Counted from the first letter of the stretch, positions 52,394 to 61,445 are shown. The stretch: DNA of 64,000 nt from Desulfovibrio psychrotolerans (GCF_013340305.1 NZ_BLVP01000007.1:124001-188000); one strand, 5' to 3'. Notes: generated from the sequence alone by a model not told the origin. A program made the numbers and translations.

Positions 52394-53635
52394 ATGGACA
52401 AACTCTATATCGCCATGGTCGGCCTGCCCGCACGGGGCAAGACCACGGTTGCCTCCAAGTTGCAGGAAGGCCTTGCGCAGGAAGGCCTGAACGTGCGCAT
52501 CTTCAACAACGGCGACCTGCGGCGCGAGATTCTGGGCGCAGCCTCCTCGCGTCCGGAATTCTACCACCCGGATAATCAGGACGGACGGGAGGCCCGTGAT
52601 GAACTGGCGCGCATGAACATGGAGCGCGCACAGGCCTTTCTTGCGGCGGACGGCCATGTGGCCATTCTGGACGCCACCAATGTGAGCACCCAGCGCAGAC
52701 GCATGCTGGAATCGGCGCAGGAAGATCACACGGTGCTCTGGGTGGAGTGCGTCAACGATGATCAGGAACTGGTGGACGCCAGCATCCTCCGCAAGACAAG
52801 GCTGCCGGAATTTTCCGGCCTCACGGAGCAGCAGGCCATAGCCAGCTTCAAACGGCGCATAACCTATTATGAGGATATCTACGCCCCGCTGGGGCGTGAA
52901 CGGTTCTGGGTGCGGGTGGATTCGCTGACCAACCGCATCATCGACGAACAGGTGTTCCATTCTGTGCCGTACTACGTGACCATCCGCGACATCCTTGTCT
53001 CGGACTGGATACGCAACCTCTATCTGGTTCGGCACGGGCAGACCCTGTATAATCAGGAGGGACGCATCGGCGGCGATTCAGACCTCACCCCGGAAGGCTT
53101 CGAGCAGGCAGAGGCGCTGGGCCGCCACTTCCACGGCTTCAGCATTCCCTACGTCTTCACCAGCACCCGCAAACGCTCGCACCAGACAGCCGCCCCCATC
53201 CGCAAGGGGCAGACCCGCTGCACGGTTACCGCCCTGCCGGACTTCGACGAAATAAACGCCGGCGTCTGTGAGCATATGCGCTACGAAGACATCAAAAACA
53301 CCCTGCCGGAGGAATATCGCAGCCGCCAGCGCGACAAATACAACTACGTGTATCCCGGCGGCGAAGGCTACGTCACGCTCAAGCCCCGCGTGGACAGGGG
53401 ACTGAAAAAGGCCCTGTTCCTGTCTGGAAACGCAGAAGCGCTCATGATTGTGGGGCATCAGGCTATAAACCGGATGATTCTCTCGCACTTCCTCTTCCGC
53501 AGAACGGAAGACGTGCCCTACATCTACATTCCGCAGGACCAGTACTTCCACATCACATCCACGCAGAAGAAGAAGCTGTTCGAGCAGATCCGCTTCACGG
53601 GCAGGCGCGAACAACACAGCCCATCCGCGACCTAG
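52394..53635 (+). CDS. Bacterial 6-phosphofructo-2-kinase/fructose-2,6-bisphosphatase
   Basis: A 413-residue fusion with the layout of eukaryotic PFK-2/FBPase-2. Kinase part (about 1-215): MVGLPARGKTTVASKL (P-loop), FNNGDLRRE, FDATN-type LDATNVSTQRRRM and YEDIYAPLG. Phosphatase part (about 215-413): LVRHGQTLYNQEGRIGGDSDLT with the phosphohistidine, TSTRKRSHQTA, EINAGVCEHMRYEDI and IVGHQAINRM with the second histidine. All key phosphatase residues are kept. Such enzymes make and destroy the allosteric effector fructose 2,6-bisphosphate, rare in bacteria. ACGGAGGATAAC precedes the ATG. Whether both activities work here is untested. Confidence 0.85.
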   Translation: MDKLYIAMVGLPARGKTTVASKLQEGLAQEGLNVRIFNNGDLRREILGAASSRPEFYHPDNQDGREARDELARMNMERAQAFLAADGHVAILDATNVSTQRRRMLESAQEDHTVLWVECVNDDQELVDASILRKTRLPEFSGLTEQQAIASFKRRITYYEDIYAPLGRERFWVRVDSLTNRIIDEQVFHSVPYYVTIRDILVSDWIRNLYLVRHGQTLYNQEGRIGGDSDLTPEGFEQAEALGRHFHGFSIPYVFTSTRKRSHQTAAPIRKGQTRCTVTALPDFDEINAGVCEHMRYEDIKNTLPEEYRSRQRDKYNYVYPGGEGYVTLKPRVDRGLKKALFLSGNAEALMIVGHQAINRMILSHFLFRRTEDVPYIYIPQDQYFHITSTQKKKLFEQIRFTGRREQHSPSAT

Positions 53636-53712
53636 CGCAGTGAGCGTGTGATCGCGGTGAGCGCAGTGATATGGCCGATCGTAACCCTATGGGTCGTTTC
53701 ACCCGGCCGGAA

Positions 53713-55095
53713 TCAGAACACCTTGCCGGGATTGAGCACGCCGTTGGGGTCAAACACGCGGCGGATGCCCCGCTGCAGACGGATGGACTCCGGCGAAAGC
53801 TCCATGGGCAGCAGCCCCTTTTTGGCCTCGCCTATGCCGTGCTCACCGGAAAGCGTTCCGCCCATATCCAGCACCTGCTGCACAATAGCGCGGATGCCGT
53901 CATCCACACGGTGTTTTTCACTGCGTTCCGGCGCGGTGACAATAAGATGAATGTTGCCGTCTCCCGCATGCCCGAAACAGAAAATATCCAGGCCGAACTC
54001 CTCCTCAAATCCCGGCACCAGTTCAATGAACGGGGCAATGCGCCCTATGGGCACGGCAATATCCTCGGAGATGGTGATGGGAGCATGCGCCCGAATACGG
54101 GTAGAGGTGCGCCTGCGCACGCCCCATATGCGCTCCCGCTCTTCTTCCGTGCCTCCGGGCATGGTGTGGGTGGCTCCCGTGGCAACACATATGCCCTTCA
54201 CCGCTTCCATTTCAGCGGTTATCTGGTCGCGCGCTCCGTCCAGTTCCACAATCAGCAACGAGGCAGTGCAGCCCGGAACGCTGAACGGCAGATCATCTCC
54301 CGCCAGTTGCAGGCACTTGTGGTCAAGAAATTCCAAGGCAGAAGGCAGATGCCCGGCAGTAAGAATGGCGGTCACGGCGCGCATGGCGTCCGCCATGGAG
54401 GCAAAAACCGCCGCCAGCCCCACCGTGGCGGCAGGCAACGGAATGAGCTTGAGCGTCAGCCCGGTAATAACCCCAAGGGTTCCTTCAGAACCGCACAGCA
54501 GGTGCGCCATGTCATAGCCCACCACGCCCTTGCGGGTCTGCACCCCGGCACGTATGCGCTCGCCCGTGGGCGTAACCGCCTCCACCCCCAGCACGTAATC
54601 GCGGGTCACGCCGTACTTCACACAGGCAGGACCGCCTGCGTTGGTCGCCACGTTTCCCCCGATGGTAGAAGCATCCATGCCCGCAGGGTCCGGCGGATAA
54701 AACAGCCCCTTGGCTGCTGCGGCGTCACGCAGGGTCTGGGTAATCACACCCGGCTCCACCACCGCCACCAAATTTTCCGTATGAATGGACACAATGCGGT
54801 TCATGCGCTCCAGCGAGAGCACCACCCCGCCGCCCAAAGCCACGCAGCCGCCGGAGGTTCCGGTGCCGCCTCCGCGGGGAATCACGGCAAACCCATGCTC
54901 GTTGGCAAGGCGCATAACCTGCTGCACATCCTCCACGCACTCGGCCAGCACCACAAGGTCCGGCACCGCCGTGTAGCTGGAGGAATCGCGGTCATAAGGC
55001 TCGCCGGGGTTTTCCAGAATCTTGGCGGCACCAAGGGCGGCAACAAGCGCCGCCCGCGCCCTGCTGTCCGGGGAAAGGGAGGGAGAAGAAGTCAT
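53713..55095 (-). CDS. GlcD-type FAD-linked 2-hydroxyacid dehydrogenase
   Basis: A 460-residue FAD oxidoreductase of the D-lactate dehydrogenase/glycolate oxidase GlcD group. The FAD-binding PCMH part has VIPRGGGTGTSGGCVAL and PPDPAGMDASTIGGNVATNAGG. The C-terminal part carries FCFGHAGDGNIHLIV and SGEHGIGEAKKG. No iron-sulfur partner (GlcF-like) is adjacent. CAGGAGTGCGCTC precedes the ATG. It lies 39 bases after the second permease of an amino-acid ABC operon on the same strand, suggesting that the transported compound or a derived 2-hydroxy acid is its substrate. Confidence 0.88.
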   Translation of the reverse strand: MTSSPSLSPDSRARAALVAALGAAKILENPGEPYDRDSSSYTAVPDLVVLAECVEDVQQVMRLANEHGFAVIPRGGGTGTSGGCVALGGGVVLSLERMNRIVSIHTENLVAVVEPGVITQTLRDAAAAKGLFYPPDPAGMDASTIGGNVATNAGGPACVKYGVTRDYVLGVEAVTPTGERIRAGVQTRKGVVGYDMAHLLCGSEGTLGVITGLTLKLIPLPAATVGLAAVFASMADAMRAVTAILTAGHLPSALEFLDHKCLQLAGDDLPFSVPGCTASLLIVELDGARDQITAEMEAVKGICVATGATHTMPGGTEEERERIWGVRRRTSTRIRAHAPITISEDIAVPIGRIAPFIELVPGFEEEFGLDIFCFGHAGDGNIHLIVTAPERSEKHRVDDGIRAIVQQVLDMGGTLSGEHGIGEAKKGLLPMELSPESIRLQRGIRRVFDPNGVLNPGKVF

Positions 55096-55134
55096 GAGCG
55101 CACTCCTGCGGCTGACGCAAAAACGGGTAAAAAG

Positions 55135-55800
55135 CTACTTCTGGCGTCCGAAACCCGGAATGTACAGGGCATCCTCGATACGCTTCAGCAGCCACGTGGC
55201 AATGGAGACAAGAAACAGGTAATACAGGGCCAGCACCATAAAGACCTCGGCAAAACGAAAGGTCTTGGCGGCAATGGCGCGTGCCTCGCCCGTCACTTCC
55301 ATGCAGGAAATAAGGTAGGCAAGCGAAGAATACTTGATAAGGTAGATAATCTCGTTCCCGCATCCCGGCAGTGCCCTGCGAAAAGCCTGCGGCACCACTA
55401 TCCAGGCCACGGTCTGCACCCGGCTCATGCCCAGTGCCGCCCCGGCCTTAAGCTGCCCGTCGCGGATGGAATGCAGCGCCCCCCGGATGTATTCCGAGTG
55501 ATACGCCGCGCTGCACAGGATGAAGCAGGTGACTGAAGCACCATACGCTTCAAAATAGATGCCGAAGGCCGGAAGCCCGAAATAAAAGATGAACAGCTGC
55601 ACCATGAGCGGCACCCCCCGGAACAGGGCGGTATACCCGTCAAAGAAGCGGCGCACTGCCGTGCCCCCGAACACACGCAGCGTTCCCACCACAACGCCCA
55701 GCAGCGTGCCGAACACGGCAGAGGGCACTATCAGCTTGGCGCTCATCCACAGCCCCTTGTTCAGGGCGGGCAGGAGCATATCCAGAAACTCGGCGTCCAC
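55135..55800 (-). CDS. Polar amino-acid ABC transporter permease (second)
   Basis: A 221-residue HisM/GlnP-type permease with about five membrane segments. It has the family EAA loop: IRGALHSIRDGQLKAGAALGMSR. The start is a GTG at 55800, overlapping the ATPase stop as TAGTG, with AGGAG eight bases upstream; a longer frame beginning inside the ATPase gene is not needed. It forms the membrane channel with the other permease, feeding one ATPase. The glcD-type gene follows. Confidence 0.88.
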   Translation of the reverse strand: MDAEFLDMLLPALNKGLWMSAKLIVPSAVFGTLLGVVVGTLRVFGGTAVRRFFDGYTALFRGVPLMVQLFIFYFGLPAFGIYFEAYGASVTCFILCSAAYHSEYIRGALHSIRDGQLKAGAALGMSRVQTVAWIVVPQAFRRALPGCGNEIIYLIKYSSLAYLISCMEVTGEARAIAAKTFRFAEVFMVLALYYLFLVSIATWLLKRIEDALYIPGFGRQK

Positions 55801-56561
55801 TAGCACATCTCCTGATACAGGTCGGAAAGACGGCTGCAAAAATCCGCCGTGCGCGTTCCGGAGCCTGCGGCAAGCAGTGCGGCGGGACTCCCCTGCTCAA
55901 TGATGGCTCCCTGCTGCATAAAGACAATCTCATCCGCCAGCGCACGGGCAAAATCCATCTGGTGCGTTGCCATAACCATGGTCAGCCCGCTCTGGGCAAG
56001 GTCGCGGATAACTGCCAGCACCTCGCCCACCAGTTCCGGGTCCAGAGCAGAAGTAGGCTCATCCAGCAACAACACGTTGGGGTCCATGGCAAGGGCGCGG
56101 GCAATGGCCACACGCTGCTTCTGCCCGCCGGAAAGCTCCGCCGGATACAGGTGCATCCTGTTACCCAGCCCCACCCGTTCCAGCTCTGCCACGGCGCGTT
56201 CCTGCGCCTGTTTGCGGCTCATGCCCTTAACCTTGCGCAGGGCTATGGAAACGTTGTCCACGGCGCGCAGATGGTCAAAGAGATTGAAGTCCTGAAAAAT
56301 CATGCCCACATGCTGGCGATACTCGAAAAGCCGCCTCTTATGGTCCATATCCACCTTTTCGCCATCCAGCCATATCTCCCCGGAATCCGGATGGATAAGA
56401 CAGTTTATACTTTGCAGAAAGGTAGACTTTCCCGCACCGGAGGGGCCTATAAGCACCTTCAGCTCCCCTTTGTTCACGGACAGGGAAACATCCTTCAGAA
56501 TACTCTTGCCCCCAAGGGTCACACGAATATTTTCAACACGCAGAACAGGCGTCTGTGTCAT
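55800..56561 (-). CDS. Polar amino-acid ABC transporter ATPase
   Basis: A 253-residue ABC ATPase of the GlnQ/HisP group. Walker A GPSGAGKST, Q-loop MIFQDFNLF, signature LSGGQKQRVAIARAL, Walker B VLLLDEPTSALDPE and the switch histidine MATHQMD are all intact. Two ATGs occur (56570 and 56561); AAGG is properly spaced for the second. It lies between the two permease genes, with the stop overlapping the next start, so translation is coupled. Confidence 0.93.
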   Translation of the reverse strand: MTQTPVLRVENIRVTLGGKSILKDVSLSVNKGELKVLIGPSGAGKSTFLQSINCLIHPDSGEIWLDGEKVDMDHKRRLFEYRQHVGMIFQDFNLFDHLRAVDNVSIALRKVKGMSRKQAQERAVAELERVGLGNRMHLYPAELSGGQKQRVAIARALAMDPNVLLLDEPTSALDPELVGEVLAVIRDLAQSGLTMVMATHQMDFARALADEIVFMQQGAIIEQGSPAALLAAGSGTRTADFCSRLSDLYQEMC

Positions 56562-56572
56562 GCTATGCATCC

Positions 56573-57238
56573 TTACTGGGTATAACCGGGAATACGGACT
56601 TTCTTCTCAAGGGCGAGCAGCAGCTTCACGCCCACAAGGGTGATGATGAAGTAGAGCACCCCCGCGTTGATGAACAATGCCAGATGCTCATACGTGCGTG
56701 AGGCCACGAAATGCGTGCGCGTAAAAATATCCATGGCGCCCACCACGTAGGCAAGCGCAGAATCCTTGAGAATTATGGAATACTCGTTGGACCAGGCGGG
56801 AATGGAAAGCCGCAGTGCCTGCGGCAGGATTATGGAAACAATGCCCTGCCTGTCGCTCATGCCCAGTGCCCGTGCAGCCTTGAGCTGTCCCTGCGGCAGC
56901 GACTGGATGGCCCCCCGGAATATCTGCGATTGATACGCGGCACTGGTGAGTCCCAGCACCAGCGAAACGGCGGAAATGGCGTTCAGGTCCAGATCCAGCA
57001 GATCAAAGATGCCGAAATAGAACAGGAACATCAGCACCAGAATGGGTACGCCGCGGAAAAACCACACGTACAGGCCGATGAGCCAGCGCACCGGGGCAGG
57101 ACCATACACCAGCCCCACCGCCATGGGCACGCCCATAAGCAGACCCAGCCCCATGGAAAAGCAGACTATGGCCAGAGAAACGCCTGCCCCCTGCAAAATG
57201 AAGGGCAGGGCGTCCATGATTACGGAAAGTTGCTGCAT
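56573..57238 (-). CDS. Polar amino-acid ABC transporter permease (first)
   Basis: A 221-residue permease with five or six hydrophobic segments and the EAA loop FRGAIQSLPQGQLKAARALGMSD. It is paralogous to the second permease in the operon. The ATG at 57238 is taken as start; a GTG nine codons upstream is also in frame, and neither has a strong ribosome site. The stop is followed almost at once by the ATPase gene. Confidence 0.85.
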   Translation of the reverse strand: MQQLSVIMDALPFILQGAGVSLAIVCFSMGLGLLMGVPMAVGLVYGPAPVRWLIGLYVWFFRGVPILVLMFLFYFGIFDLLDLDLNAISAVSLVLGLTSAAYQSQIFRGAIQSLPQGQLKAARALGMSDRQGIVSIILPQALRLSIPAWSNEYSIILKDSALAYVVGAMDIFTRTHFVASRTYEHLALFINAGVLYFIITLVGVKLLLALEKKVRIPGYTQ

Positions 57239-57327
57239 GATTCGTTGTGTGGAAAACCGCGCCACGCGGAAAAAACGGCTTTCGCGCTCCGTGCTTGTAT
57301 CGTTGTGCGTGCACGGACGCTATACAG

Positions 57328-57373
57328 AAAAAAAGGCCGGAAGGCGACAGGAAATCTCCCCCACCTTCCGGCC
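57328..57373 (-). terminator. Internal terminator between binding protein and permease
   Basis: GGCCGGAAGG (57335-57344) pairs with CCTTCCGGCC (57364-57373). AAAAAAA on the left gives a U-run on the minus strand. It follows the binding-protein stop by about 24 bases but precedes the permease, so it should let only part of the transcripts continue. Confidence 0.85.
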
Positions 57374-57396
57374 CGAAAAACTGCAAAACTCAGGAA

Positions 57397-58155
57397 TTAG
57401 TGGGAGCCGTCCTTCAGGTGCTTGGCCTTCAGTTCTTCCCAGTAGGGGTCAGCCATGAGCAGCTTAAGCCCCTTGTTGATGGTCTCAAGCAGTTCGGCAT
57501 CGTCCTTGCGCACTGCCACGCCAAAGAACTCGGGTTCGCCGAACTCACCCGCAATCTCAATGTCCTTGCCGTGGGCAATAGCGTCATTGGCAGGGGCAAT
57601 GTCCATGGCGGCTGCGGGAACGCGGCCGTTCAGGATATCCATAATGGCGAGCGGGGCGGAATCATAGTACTTCAGATCATAGCTGTAGCCGTCCTTGCCC
57701 ACCATGTTCTGCAGGGAATCCGCTTCGGAGGTGCCGGACTGCACGCCTAGAGCTTTGCCGCCCTTCATCGCGCCGTCAACGGTAAGGCCGGAGTCCTTCT
57801 TGGCCACGATAACCTGCGCGACCTTCCAGTAGGGGTCGGAGAAGTTTACCTGCTTGGCGCGTTCTTCCGTGATGGACATGCCGGAGTACACAAGGTCAAT
57901 CTTCTTGGAAACCAGGCTCTGCACGATGGTGGACCATTCCATGGGCTTGTGCTCCACGGTAAAGCCCATCTTCTCGGCAATCCAGTTCAGGGAATCCACA
58001 TCAAATCCGGCGGGCTTGCCGCTGGCGTCAATGTAGCCGAAGGGAGGGTAGTTGGCGTCAATGCCGTTCACATAATGCTTCTGTGCAAAGGCCATGGAAC
58101 CAAAGAGCAGAACAAAACTGAGGGCGGCAACAAGCAAAGTGCTTTTTCTGAGCAT
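57397..58155 (-). CDS. Polar amino-acid ABC transporter substrate-binding protein
   Basis: A 252-residue family-3 binding protein. A signal peptide (MLRKSTLLVAALSFVLLFGSM, cleavage probably after AFA at about 24) precedes NYPPFGYIDASGKPAGFDVD, DLVYSGMSITEERAKQVNFS and GVQSGTSEADSLQ, which line the ligand cleft. The exact amino acid is not predictable. GGAAGGAAGAAGGAT precedes the ATG. It is the first gene of the operon running leftward through two permeases, the ATPase and a glcD-type gene. Confidence 0.92.
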   Translation of the reverse strand: MLRKSTLLVAALSFVLLFGSMAFAQKHYVNGIDANYPPFGYIDASGKPAGFDVDSLNWIAEKMGFTVEHKPMEWSTIVQSLVSKKIDLVYSGMSITEERAKQVNFSDPYWKVAQVIVAKKDSGLTVDGAMKGGKALGVQSGTSEADSLQNMVGKDGYSYDLKYYDSAPLAIMDILNGRVPAAAMDIAPANDAIAHGKDIEIAGEFGEPEFFGVAVRKDDAELLETINKGLKLLMADPYWEELKAKHLKDGSH

Positions 58156-58292
58156 ATCCTTCTTCCTTCCTGAAAAATGGTGACGTCCAAAAGGGACCGG
58201 ACGGCTGGCAAAAATTCACTGAACCGCCCGAAAATCCTGTACATCAGAATCCGCTAGCAGAAACCCGCACAGCACGCAAGCATCGCAGGCGA

Positions 58293-58308
58293 CAAATTTG
58301 GCAATTTG
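58293..58308. promoter_or_regulatory. Short inverted repeat CAAATT-N4-AATTTG
   Basis: Six-base arms, CAAATT (58293-58298) and AATTTG (58303-58308), are inverted around TGGC. They lie between the two divergent genes, about 100 bases upstream of the flavoredoxin -35. Confidence 0.3.
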
Positions 58309-58400
58309 GGATATCCGTGGTATGCAGCGCCATGAGCGCGTGCCCGAAGGGCATGGCAAAGGTAACGCCCCCGCAGGCTGCCGTGGCACCATCACCACAT

Positions 58401-58429
58401 TTGTCCTTTTTTCGCCACACGATTATGCT
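58401..58429 (+). promoter_or_regulatory. Probable promoter of flavoredoxin
   Basis: TTGTCC (58401-58406), 17 bases, then TATGCT (58424-58429), about 70 bases before the ATG. Confidence 0.45.
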
Positions 58430-58501
58430 ACGGATACAGCGCGCTGTTCGGCATGCCCCCTGAAGACCGTCCGGAATCCCGTTTCCTAAGGAGATAGCAA
58501 G

Positions 58502-59074
58502 ATGAAGACATCCATCGGTGCCAAAACCATAGCCTACCCCGCCCCTCTCTTCCTCGTGGGTTCCTATGACCGGGAAAACCGCCCGAACATCATGGCCGCC
58601 GCATGGGGCGGCATCTGCTGCTCCAAGCCGCCCAGCGTGGCTGTTTCGCTGCGCGCTGCCACCTACACCCACGGCAGTATCATGGAACGCGGCGCGTTCA
58701 CGGTTAACATCACCCCCCGCGCCTTTCTGGAACAGGCGGACTACGCAGGCATTTTTTCAGGAAGAGATGAGGATAAGTTCGCCGCGCTGGGGCTTACCCC
58801 CATCAAGGCAGAATTTGTGGACGCCCCCTACGTGAACGAGTTTCCCGTGGTGCTGGAATGCGCCCTGACCCAGACCGTGGAAGTGGGACTGCACACCCAG
58901 TTCATCGGCGAAATCAAAGACGTAAAGGTAGAAAAGGGCGTACTGCGCGAAGACGGTCTGCCGGACCTGCTCAAGGTAGACCCCGTCATCTTCACCCCTG
59001 TCAGCCGCGAATATTACGCCGTGGGCGATTTTCTGGGCAAGGCCTTCTCCATGGGCAAACGGCTCAAGCGCTGA
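58502..59074 (+). CDS. flr: Flavoredoxin (FMN-binding flavin reductase family)
   Basis: A 190-residue FMN protein, the size of D. gigas flavoredoxin. It has the flavin reductase-like segments NIMAAAWGGICCSKPPSVAV and RGAFTVNITP, with the DEDKFAALGL loop. D. gigas flavoredoxin has been linked genetically to thiosulfate reduction and accepts electrons from ferredoxin-like donors. AAGGAGATAGCAAG precedes the ATG. It has its own promoter and terminator. The gene symbol follows the D. gigas name and is provisional. Confidence 0.85.
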   Translation: MKTSIGAKTIAYPAPLFLVGSYDRENRPNIMAAAWGGICCSKPPSVAVSLRAATYTHGSIMERGAFTVNITPRAFLEQADYAGIFSGRDEDKFAALGLTPIKAEFVDAPYVNEFPVVLECALTQTVEVGLHTQFIGEIKDVKVEKGVLREDGLPDLLKVDPVIFTPVSREYYAVGDFLGKAFSMGKRLKR

Positions 59075-59171
59075 AAGACTGTACGTTGCGCGCAGCCGCA
59101 TGCAGCGACTCCTGACCGTGCTGACCGTGCCGCCCAAGTAGCCTGAGTAACCCGGATATCCACTACAATCA

Positions 59172-59205
59172 TGCGTCGCACTCCGAAAAGTGCGGCGCAT
59201 TTCTC
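59172..59205 (+). terminator. Rho-independent terminator of flavoredoxin
   Basis: TGCGTCGCACT pairs with AGTGCGGCGCA (one G-U pair) around CCGAAA and is followed by TTTCT, about 100 bases after the stop. Confidence 0.6.
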
Positions 59206-59266
59206 ATTGCTCCGGACCAACAACCCTGTATGATGGCGACAAACGACATCATACGGAGGAATTCTC

Positions 59267-60103
59267 ATGGCCGAACTGCTGGAGCAATACGGCGACACAC
59301 TGGTCCTGTGGGCCGCCAAAAATGGCACAAACTTCGTTGTTGCGCTGCTCATCCTCATCATCGGCAACTGGATAGCCAGACGCCTTGCCAACCTGCTGCG
59401 CAAGGCCATGGAACTGAAGGCGCTGGACCTGCTGCTCATCAACTTTCTGCGCGGCGTGGCCTACTACGTGCTCATGGCCACGGTGCTCATCGCGGCAGCC
59501 TCGCAGGTCGGCATAGACACCACCTCGTTCATCGCCATTCTGGGTACTGTGGGTCTGGCTGTCGGTCTGGCCATGAAGGACAATCTGGGCAACTTCTCCT
59601 CCGGCGTCATGCTGGTGCTCTTCCGCCCCTTCACCTTCGGCGACTTCGTTCAGGTAGCCGGCATATCCGGCTCCGTGGTGTCCATAAACCTGTTCAACAC
59701 GGTGCTCAAATCGCCGGATAACCAGCGAATCATCATTCCCAACAGCCTCATCATGGGGCAGGTCATCACCAACGTCACCGGCAACGACACCCGGCGCATA
59801 GACCTGACACTGGGCATCGGATACGCAGACGACACGGCCAAGGCGCGCGAGGTCATCACCGCCGTGCTGGATGCAGAGCCAAAAATTCTCAAGGACCCTG
59901 CCTACACCGTGGCACTTGCGGAACTGGCAGACTCCAGCGTCAACTTTGTCATCCGCCCGTGGGTGAACACATCAGATTACTGGGATGTGCGGTTCCGCCT
60001 GACAGAGGCCCTCAAGCTGGCACTGGACGCCAACGGCATCAGCATCCCCTTCCCGCAGCGCGACGTGCACATCTACCAGCACAGTGCCGCAAAAGAGGCT
60101 TAG
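59267..60103 (+). CDS. mscS: Small mechanosensitive channel (MscS family)
   Basis: A 278-residue MscS channel that opens under osmotic downshift. Three membrane segments lie at about 20-42, 62-80 and 85-110. The pore helix AVGLAMKDNLGNFSSGVML matches the MscS TM3, followed by the beta domain (FRPFTFGDFVQVAGISGSV) and the alpha/beta domain ending ISIPFPQRDVHIY, with no extra domains. ACGGAGGAATTCTC precedes the ATG. It appears monocistronic. Confidence 0.93.
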   Translation: MAELLEQYGDTLVLWAAKNGTNFVVALLILIIGNWIARRLANLLRKAMELKALDLLLINFLRGVAYYVLMATVLIAAASQVGIDTTSFIAILGTVGLAVGLAMKDNLGNFSSGVMLVLFRPFTFGDFVQVAGISGSVVSINLFNTVLKSPDNQRIIIPNSLIMGQVITNVTGNDTRRIDLTLGIGYADDTAKAREVITAVLDAEPKILKDPAYTVALAELADSSVNFVIRPWVNTSDYWDVRFRLTEALKLALDANGISIPFPQRDVHIYQHSAAKEA

Positions 60104-60167
60104 AGCGGGGCACCACAAAACCCCGGAAGCGGGATGGCATCTTGCAGCGTGAAGCTATTACGGACAC

Positions 60168-61286
60168 TCACTCCACCCAGAGCATCCGTTCCCGCGTTTT
60201 GGGATCAGGAACAATGCCCCAGCGGGCCATCTCCCTTTTGCTGAACACCAGAACGGGCTGTGTCGTTTGCGGCACAGCCCCACCTTGATTGCCCTCAAGC
60301 AATACACGGGCAAGTACCGCTGCCGCCCGCCCCTGTTCCTCACCCCGCATGACAAAGCCTCCGGCAGCCTTACCCGCTCCTATGCTGAAATCCCACAGCG
60401 CAAAATAAGGCACCGGAGAATGGGCATGCATCCACGACATCACAGCCTCGTCCGCCACCACATCCCCGTCCTGTTCATGCAACGTGAAATACGTTCCCAG
60501 CAAAATGGCATCGTACCCGTTTTCCGCACTGTGCAGCACCATCTCCTGCCATTCATGGTAAGAGGCCACCAAGTGCATCCTGCATTCGGCGTTTTCCACA
60601 TAAAAATGCTCTTCGCCGTCCAGCAGCTCCACCAGTACGGCGGCAGCCGTAGGGCTTGCGTCAAACAAGGCAAGTACCTTGCGAAGCCCCGGATGCAGTT
60701 CCGATAGCAACAACACAGAACGTTTAACGAGTGGGCGCTCCAGCACCCCCAGCACGTTGGGTGCCCCGTAAAGGCCGTACCCGCGCGGATTTCCGGTCAC
60801 TCCAAGGTAGACCACAGGCACTCCCTCGTTCACGAGACGACTGCCCAACATGGCTGCCGCGTTGTCGTCCCCAATAATCACGAGGTCGGGCTTCAATTCG
60901 TGGTAAAAGGCAAGCGCGGCTTCCGCTTGTTCCAAAAACCGCTCTCGCGGTAGCCGCTTGGTGTCCATCTGAAAAGAGTGCAGGTCCACTCCGTCGCCCA
61001 GTCCGGCACGGATGCCTGCAAGATAGGATTTATCCCATTGAAATTCGGCGTGGTAACTCTCTATGACCAATACGATCGAACGATTGGCCCCGTCCGGTTC
61101 GCCTTGCCCGCCCATGTCAACCCGTTCATCCTGCTCACCCGGTTGCGCCTCATGGGTTCCGTTTCTGGGCGCATAGGCGCCCTCGGCACCAGCCATCGCC
61201 ACTCCGGCCCAGCACACTGTACTCAACAGCATCGCTACCAGCCATATCGGTTGCCGCCCAATTCCTTGCCCGAACAGCTTCTTCAC
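60168..61286 (-). CDS. Orphan ABC substrate-binding protein (TrpX-like, PF04392 type)
   Basis: A 372-residue periplasmic binding protein. A signal peptide ends near AMAGAE (about 32), then a disordered stretch leads into SIVLVIESYHAEFQWDKSYLAGI, DLVIIGDDNAAAMLGSRLV and VPVVYLGVTGNPRGYGLYG, the two-lobed fold seen in PF04392. Members are often sensor inputs for a kinase or transporter. No kinase, permease or ATPase gene is adjacent. A GTG at 61286 has GGGAGG four bases upstream and is the likely start. Ligand unknown. Confidence 0.72.
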   Translation of the reverse strand: MKKLFGQGIGRQPIWLVAMLLSTVCWAGVAMAGAEGAYAPRNGTHEAQPGEQDERVDMGGQGEPDGANRSIVLVIESYHAEFQWDKSYLAGIRAGLGDGVDLHSFQMDTKRLPRERFLEQAEAALAFYHELKPDLVIIGDDNAAAMLGSRLVNEGVPVVYLGVTGNPRGYGLYGAPNVLGVLERPLVKRSVLLLSELHPGLRKVLALFDASPTAAAVLVELLDGEEHFYVENAECRMHLVASYHEWQEMVLHSAENGYDAILLGTYFTLHEQDGDVVADEAVMSWMHAHSPVPYFALWDFSIGAGKAAGGFVMRGEEQGRAAAVLARVLLEGNQGGAVPQTTQPVLVFSKREMARWGIVPDPKTRERMLWVE

Positions 61287-61445
61287 GGTTCCTCCCGGCT
61301 GTCTCAAGACCCGCCTCACCTCATGACGTGCCTAGCCGAATGATACCACATCCGCTGCGGGGTACAATCCGCCAGCCAGATTCGTTCTCCCCGTTTCCGG
61401 CAGAAACATTCTTTCGTCTTCCGCCCCTCTCTCCTCCGTCTCCTT

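Larger units (their letters stand above)
58156..58501. other. Divergent intergenic region upstream of flavoredoxin
   Basis: This 346-base divergent spacer carries a small inverted repeat (58293-58308) and a likely flavoredoxin promoter (58401-58429). The ABC operon promoter should be in the left half but is not clear. Confidence 0.5.

Noticed and set aside
53671-55536. Plus-strand frame of about 621 codons opposite the glcD-type gene
   Set aside because: The minus strand encodes clear FAD-dehydrogenase motifs in an operon context. The plus frame is His/Arg-rich noise.
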